Assembly: GCF_004134905.2 (NCBI RefSeq)
Contig: NZ_SDPQ02000002.1
Span: 1,178,001 to 1,242,000, forward strand
Direction of reading: 5' to 3'
Length of the DNA stretch: 64,000 nt
Source of the DNA: Aeromicrobium ginsengisoli
GTDB lineage: Bacteria > Actinomycetota > Actinomycetes > Propionibacteriales > Nocardioidaceae
In this document: piece by piece, positions 60,228 through 64,000 of the stretch
Layout: every line of letters begins with the position of its first letter
Position numbering within the stretch: position 1 is the stretch's first letter
Notes under the pieces: generated by a model
The model's input: the letters and a program-made list of their open reading frames with translations, nothing else
What the model was told of the DNA's origin: nothing
The model's database searches: none
Program-made: the position numbers and the translations under genes

Positions 60228-60868
60228 CCGAGCACGCGTACGACAAGGAGGACCGCGAGGCGGTCTATCGCGTCATCGCCGAGCGCCGCGACATGCGGCA
60301 CTTCGCCGGCGGCACGGTCGACGAGGAGGTGCTCGCGCGTATGCTCGCCGCCGCGCACCAGGCGCCGAGCGTCGGTCTGATGCAGCCGTGGCGCATCGTG
60401 CGGGTCACGGATTCTGCGCTGCGCCAGGCACTCCACGACCACGTCGAGGTCGAGCGCCGCAACACGGCCGAGGCGATGGGCGAGCGCGCGGACGAGTTCA
60501 TGCGGCTCAAGGTGCAGGGCATCCTCGACTGCGCCGAGGTGCTGGTCGTGGCGTTGGGCGACGACCGCGAACGCCACGTGTTCGGGCGCCGCACGATGCC
60601 GCACATGGACCTGGCTTCGGTGTCCTGCGCGATCCAGAACCTGTGGCTCGCCGCGCGCGCCGAGGGCCTGGGCATGGGTTGGGTGTCGCTGTTCGTGCCC
60701 GCCGAGGTCGCGACCCTGATCGGCGCGCCCGCCGGTGCCGAGCCCGTCGCGATCCTGTGCCTCGGCCCGGTCACGGAGTTCTACTCGCGGCCGATGCTCG
60801 AGCAGGAGAGCTGGACGTCCGTACGCCCGCTGGGCGAGCTGTTGGCCAACAACGTCTGGCCCGGCTGA
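60224..60868 (+). CDS. bluB: 5,6-dimethylbenzimidazole synthase BluB
   Basis: 214 residues from a GTG overlapping the previous stop. BluB breaks down reduced FMN with oxygen to make dimethylbenzimidazole, the lower ligand of vitamin B12. Typical blocks: RRDMRHFAGGTVDEEVL, AAHQAPSVGLMQPWRIVRV (~44-62), LKVQGILDCAEVLVVALGDD, GRRTMPHMDLASVSCAIQNL and GLGMGWVSLFVP. The Asp and Ser of the known active site (D32/S167 in Sinorhizobium) have likely counterparts in RRDMRHF and the MDLASVS stretch. No other B12 genes are near; the cofactor is used by NrdJ at 38 kb. Confidence 0.9.
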   Translation: MTEHAYDKEDREAVYRVIAERRDMRHFAGGTVDEEVLARMLAAAHQAPSVGLMQPWRIVRVTDSALRQALHDHVEVERRNTAEAMGERADEFMRLKVQGILDCAEVLVVALGDDRERHVFGRRTMPHMDLASVSCAIQNLWLAARAEGLGMGWVSLFVPAEVATLIGAPAGAEPVAILCLGPVTEFYSRPMLEQESWTSVRPLGELLANNVWPG

Positions 60869-60897
60869 CTGTCAGACCTCGGTGCTTGAGTCGAGGC

Positions 60898-61410
60898 ATG
60901 GATCCAGACGAACCCGGTTGGCCGCTGATCGACGACTTCTTCGCCGGTGAGGCGTCCGGTCTGGCGGAGCCAACCGTGCGCCGCTATGTCCGGGTGCGCG
61001 ACCGCCTCACGCAGTTCCTCGACACCGCCGAGATGGGGGAGTGGCTCGGCACGGACCCGGGCACGGTGTTGTCAGCCGAGCGCGAGTTCCACGAGTGCGG
61101 AGCCTTCTGGCACCTGTTCGGTCCCAACGAGCTGGTCTGCGTGCTGCCGGGTTTCCTCCAGGAGCCGTGGTTGCCCGACAGCCTCGGCGAGACGCGTACG
61201 CAGATCAGCCTCGTCTCGCGATTGCTCAGTCACCTGAGCCGCAAGCGATTGATCGACCACTCGCTGTTCGCCTGCGCCTTCTGGGACGCCGAAGCCGCGG
61301 TCAAGCAGGCGCGCATCGACCTGACGAGGCGCTCGGCCACCCAGGAGCCCGACGCGTGGGCTGACCAGATGCCCGATCGCTTCAAGCAGGAGCCGGGGTC
61401 GCAGTGGTGA
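60898..61410 (+). CDS. Conserved-looking cytoplasmic protein, unknown function
   Basis: 170 residues that I do not recognise. Mostly helical and acidic: TVRRYVRVRDRLTQFLDTAE (~25-44) looks like the N-terminal core-binding segment of a tyrosine recombinase or a spectrin-like helix, but no catalytic part follows. QISLVSRLLSHLSRKRLIDH and EAAVKQARIDLTRRSATQEP follow. GAGTCGAGGC stands before the ATG. It lies 29 bp after bluB and 39 bp before the DOPA-dioxygenase-like gene. Confidence 0.65.
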   Translation: MDPDEPGWPLIDDFFAGEASGLAEPTVRRYVRVRDRLTQFLDTAEMGEWLGTDPGTVLSAEREFHECGAFWHLFGPNELVCVLPGFLQEPWLPDSLGETRTQISLVSRLLSHLSRKRLIDHSLFACAFWDAEAAVKQARIDLTRRSATQEPDAWADQMPDRFKQEPGSQW

Positions 61411-61415
61411 TGCTA

Positions 61416-61433
61416 TAGTTGAAGCATCAACTA
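61416..61433. promoter_or_regulatory. TAGTTGA-AGCA-TCAACTA palindrome, MarR-type operator
   Basis: A perfect 7+7 bp inverted repeat 17 bp before the dioxygenase ATG, with an overlapping GATGCT/AGCATC pair (61409-61428). The core TTGAAGCATCAA is of the kind bound by MarR-family repressors. No regulator gene lies within the window next to it. Confidence 0.6.
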
Positions 61434-61449
61434 CTAGAGGAATGGCACG

Positions 61450-62268
61450 ATGGCGACGTACTCGATCACCGACCTGGACAACCGGCTGCGGCCCAGCCCG
61501 TTGATGCCTGTGCTCTTCGTGGGCCACGGCAACCCGATGTACGCCATCTCCGACAACTCGTTCACCCAGAAGTGGACCGAGGTCGGCCGTGGGCTGCCCG
61601 AGGCGCAGGCCATCGTCGTGATCAGCGCCCACTGGCTCACCCCCGGCCAGACCCACATCACGGACGCGCCCAAGAACAAGATCATCTACGACTTCGGCGG
61701 GTTCCCCGACGAGCTCTACCGTGTCCAGTACGACTCCGTCGGCGACACCGATGTCGCGAGGCTTCTGGCCAAGCAGCTCGTCGACTACGAGGCCGAGCTC
61801 GACAAGCAGTGGGGCCTCGATCACGGGACGTGGAGCGTGCTCAAGCACCTGGCGCCCGCCCCCGAGGTGCCGATCCTGCAGATCAGCATCGACTACGCGA
61901 TGCCGCTGCCCGAGCTCTACCAGCTCTACGGCCGGCTCCGCGCGATGCGCCGCCGCGGCGTCGTGTTCATCGGCAGCGGCAACATCGTGCACGCGCTCGG
62001 CCGGGTCAAGTGGGACGGTGGCACGGCGTGGGACTGGGCCGAGCAGTTCGACGCCGACACGGCGGCGGCACTGCGTGACCGCGAGGTCGGCAAGCTCGTC
62101 AACCCCTACGCGACGTGGTCGGAGGCCCGCATCGCGGTGCCGACGGACGACCACTACCGCCCGATGGTCGCAGCCCTGAGCCTGCTCGAGGACGGCGAGG
62201 ACATCGAGTTCTTCAACGAAGCGATCGACATGGGCGCAGTCGGCATGAGGTCGTTCATCTCCGCCTGA
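61450..62268 (+). CDS. 4,5-DOPA dioxygenase-like class III extradiol protein (YgiD family)
   Basis: 272 residues. YgiD family: H26 in FVGHGNPM, H61 in SAHWLTPG, a late GSGNIVHAL and DDHYRP supply the metal ligands (zinc or iron). FDYDEGGFP-like block is IYDFGGFPDELYRVQY here. Enzymes of this family open the ring of catechols such as DOPA in vitro; the natural substrate in bacteria is not clear. The perfect palindrome at 61416-61433 indicates control by a repressor. It precedes an MBL-fold gene by 47 bp. Confidence 0.88.
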   Translation: MATYSITDLDNRLRPSPLMPVLFVGHGNPMYAISDNSFTQKWTEVGRGLPEAQAIVVISAHWLTPGQTHITDAPKNKIIYDFGGFPDELYRVQYDSVGDTDVARLLAKQLVDYEAELDKQWGLDHGTWSVLKHLAPAPEVPILQISIDYAMPLPELYQLYGRLRAMRRRGVVFIGSGNIVHALGRVKWDGGTAWDWAEQFDADTAAALRDREVGKLVNPYATWSEARIAVPTDDHYRPMVAALSLLEDGEDIEFFNEAIDMGAVGMRSFISA

Positions 62269-62315
62269 CGACGGCCGTCGGCTCGTATGCTGTTCGGCAC
62301 CCCGAAGGAGCCGTC

Positions 62316-63104
62316 ATGACAGCTGTCACCATCACCCACATCGGCGGTCCCACCGCGTTGATCGAGTTCGGTGGATGGCGCATCCTCACCGATCCGACAT
62401 TCGATCCGCCCGGCCGGCGCTACTTCTTCGGCTGGGGCACGATGTCCAGCAAGCTCGTCGGCCCCTCGGTCACACCCGACGAGCTCGGCCCGATCGATGC
62501 CGTCCTCATCAGCCACCACCATCACGCCGACAACCTCGATCCCACCGGCGTCTCGATGCTGCCGCAGCTCGGCACCGCGCTGACGACCACGAAGGCCGCG
62601 AAGAAGCTCGGCGGAGGAGCGATCGGCCTCGCTCCATGGGACACCTGGACGCTCGAGGCGCCGGGCAAGGAGACGATCACCGTCACCGCGACGCCGTGCC
62701 AGCACGGTCCGGTCGGCCTCAACCCGATCACCGGCCCGGTCATCGGTTTCGCGCTCGCCTGGGCGGGACAGCAGCACGGCGCGTTCTGGATGACGGGTGA
62801 CACGGTGCTCCACGGCGGGCTGCGCGACGTCGCCTCGCGGCTCGACATCGGCACGGTGCTGATGCATCTCGGCGCGGTGCGCTTCCGCTACCTCACCGGG
62901 TGGTTCCGCTACACGATGGACGCCCGGCAGGGTGCCGAGCTGCTCGACCTGGTCAAGCCGACCTCGGTCGTACCCGTGCACTACGAGGGCTGGTCGCACT
63001 TCCAGCAGGGTCGCGACGACGCCGAGAGGGTGCTCGCCGCGTCGCCGTACGCCGACCGGGTCACGTGGGTCGATCCGGGCGGGGCGACGACGGTCACCGC
63101 CTAG
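62316..63104 (+). CDS. MBL-fold metallohydrolase (UlaG/YcbL-like)
   Basis: 262 residues; AAGGAG precedes the ATG by 5 bases. Metallo-beta-lactamase fold: SHHHHADNLDP (66-76) with the usual HxHxDH modified to H-x-H-x-D-N, CQHGP, MTGDTVLHGG (~157-166) and a final VPVHYEGWSHF. The replacement of the last His by Asn is common in UlaG- and NAPE-PLD-like members. NPITGPVIGFALAW is the region next to the active site. Substrate unknown. The stop codon overlaps with that of the convergent oxygenase gene in a shared CTAG. Confidence 0.85.
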   Translation: MTAVTITHIGGPTALIEFGGWRILTDPTFDPPGRRYFFGWGTMSSKLVGPSVTPDELGPIDAVLISHHHHADNLDPTGVSMLPQLGTALTTTKAAKKLGGGAIGLAPWDTWTLEAPGKETITVTATPCQHGPVGLNPITGPVIGFALAWAGQQHGAFWMTGDTVLHGGLRDVASRLDIGTVLMHLGAVRFRYLTGWFRYTMDARQGAELLDLVKPTSVVPVHYEGWSHFQQGRDDAERVLAASPYADRVTWVDPGGATTVTA

Positions 63105-64000
63105 CGCTGCGACTGCATGACCCGGGCGCTCTCGCGCTCGGCGGCGACGTTGATGACGCCGACGCGCGAGCCGGCGAGCTTCGCGGCGATGTGCTCGGCG
63201 ATGGTCACCGGCGCATAGAGGTTGGGGTGGTCGGCGTCGACGCATGCGGGCAGCGTGGTCACGACGGCCTCCGCGTTGCCGTCGTGGAAGAACGCGGCTG
63301 ACCGCCGGCGCCGGATCGTGCCGTCGACGATGGGCGGCTTCACCCGGTGCAGCGTCGACATCCACCGCTCGTTGGTCCAGCGCGCCATCAGGTCGCCGAG
63401 GTTGATGAGCAGTGCGCCGTCGGCAGGTGCGACGTCGTGCCACACGCCGTCGGCGCCGAGCACCTGGAGCCCTGGTGCCTGGTCGGCCCACAGCACCGTG
63501 ACGATGCCGAAGTCGGTGTGCTCGCCCATCCCGGTGAGGTCGGCGTCGAGGGCGATCTCGGTGCCGGCGGGGAGCGCGTAGTTGTTCATGCGCAGGACCT
63601 CGATTGAAGCGTCCGTCATCGCGTCGAAGAACCCCCGAGGCAGACCCAGGGCATCGGTGAAGATCTCGACCATGGTCCCGGCGACGCGCTGCGCCTGGTC
63701 GGCGTATGCCGTGACACGACCTTCGAACCCGCTGAGCGCCGGCCAGGTGTTGGGCGCGTAGTGCTCGGGCATCGACACACCGGGATGGTCGCTGACGGTG
63801 CTGCCGACGTTGAACGCCTCGAAGAAGTCGTTCATCCGCGTCGCCGACTCGACGCCGGCGCTCAGTGAGAGTGACTCCGAGCGTGGCGCCGAGTAGCCGC
63901 GGTTCTCCCACGCCGGCCGTACGTACGACAACTTCTCTGCGACCGGCAGGTCGAAGAACGCGTCGATGGCCTCGGTGAGTCCGGTGATGACGTCGTCCGG
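63101..64000 (-). CDS. Isopenicillin N synthase-type 2OG-Fe(II) oxygenase (5' end outside window)
   Basis: The last 299 codons are present and the frame is open to the right edge. Iron ligands H-x-D in GEHTDFG and the distal H in TLHRVKPP, with the 2-oxoglutarate clamp R-x-S in RRRRSAAFF, are all there. N-terminal DIOX_N part: AIDAFFDLPVAEKLSY and NRGYSAP. Members include isopenicillin N synthase, ACC oxidase and gibberellin oxidases; in actinobacteria many take part in small-molecule oxidation. No antibiotic gene is seen near. The C-terminus meets the MBL gene. Confidence 0.9.
   Translation of the reverse strand, partial: PDDVITGLTEAIDAFFDLPVAEKLSYVRPAWENRGYSAPRSESLSLSAGVESATRMNDFFEAFNVGSTVSDHPGVSMPEHYAPNTWPALSGFEGRVTAYADQAQRVAGTMVEIFTDALGLPRGFFDAMTDASIEVLRMNNYALPAGTEIALDADLTGMGEHTDFGIVTVLWADQAPGLQVLGADGVWHDVAPADGALLINLGDLMARWTNERWMSTLHRVKPPIVDGTIRRRRSAAFFHDGNAEAVVTTLPACVDADHPNLYAPVTIAEHIAAKLAGSRVGVINVAAERESARVMQSQR

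Noticed and set aside
60898..61410. Tyrosine recombinase / integrase fragment
   Set aside because: Only one helix pair resembles a core-binding domain; no Arg-His-Arg-Tyr catalytic part, no attachment site or mobile genes nearby.

Overview
The window is a high-GC, gene-dense stretch of an actinobacterial chromosome with chromosomal housekeeping content and no tRNA, rRNA, CRISPR array or complete insertion sequence that I can see. The gene order miaB - miaA - dapF - hflX - DinG-type helicase - lexA - LysM protein - nrdR - nrdJ is the syntenic block typical of Actinobacteria. The frequent GTACG words, the GTG starts and the dispersed palindromes of the form GGTCGAGTAG...GTATCGAGACC suggest a member of the Nocardioidaceae (Aeromicrobium or Nocardioides like). 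That placement is inference from sequence style only.

Left part (1-24.8 kb): end of a GAF-ANTAR antiterminator; the tRNA-modifying enzyme MiaB with a GNAT acetyltransferase; a GH16-like protein; a secreted S33-type peptidase; a DinB-like protein; a two-gene efflux/export operon (an MMPL transporter fused to an ABC ATPase domain, then a YhgE/Pip protein) divergent from a TetR repressor; an HhH-GPD repair protein; a LigB-like protein; MiaA; a glycosyltransferase; DapF; HflX; a DinG-type helicase; a large secreted protein; GalE; and a secreted phosphatase made of two tandem HAD domains.

Middle part (24.9-44.5 kb): the SOS unit (lexA with its box, a LysM protein with its own LexA box that resembles the actinobacterial SOS cell-division inhibitors), an SDR, a BrkB-like membrane protein, a MecA_N-type class B penicillin-binding protein, a GATase, a VapBC-type toxin-antitoxin pair, an ECF42-type sigma factor with its DGPF partner, a GIY-YIG nuclease flanked by inverted arrays of the dispersed palindrome, Dps, the nrdR-nrdJ operon (B12-dependent ribonucleotide reductase) and pyruvate phosphate dikinase.

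Right part (44.5-64 kb): a frameshifted 13E12-family HNH gene with a LexA box over its start codon; two Ser/Thr kinases, one divergent from an ECF sigma factor and one behind an FHA protein; a DUF3883-type putative nuclease; a MINPP-like histidine phosphatase and a beta-propeller phytase; an SNF2 helicase; a serine hydrolase lipoprotein coupled to bluB (lower ligand of B12); a DOPA-dioxygenase-like protein behind a perfect palindrome; an MBL-fold hydrolase; and a 2OG-Fe(II) oxygenase cut by the right edge.

Themes that link genes: (i) LexA boxes at three loci; (ii) B12 - bluB supplies the lower ligand while nrdJ uses the cofactor; (iii) phosphate scavenging - two phytase-type enzymes and a double HAD phosphatase, all secreted; (iv) two families of dispersed palindromes that lie between genes and also, in frame, inside nrdJ, dapF and a kinase gene. 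The GIY-YIG/inverted-array locus is the best candidate for an undescribed system.
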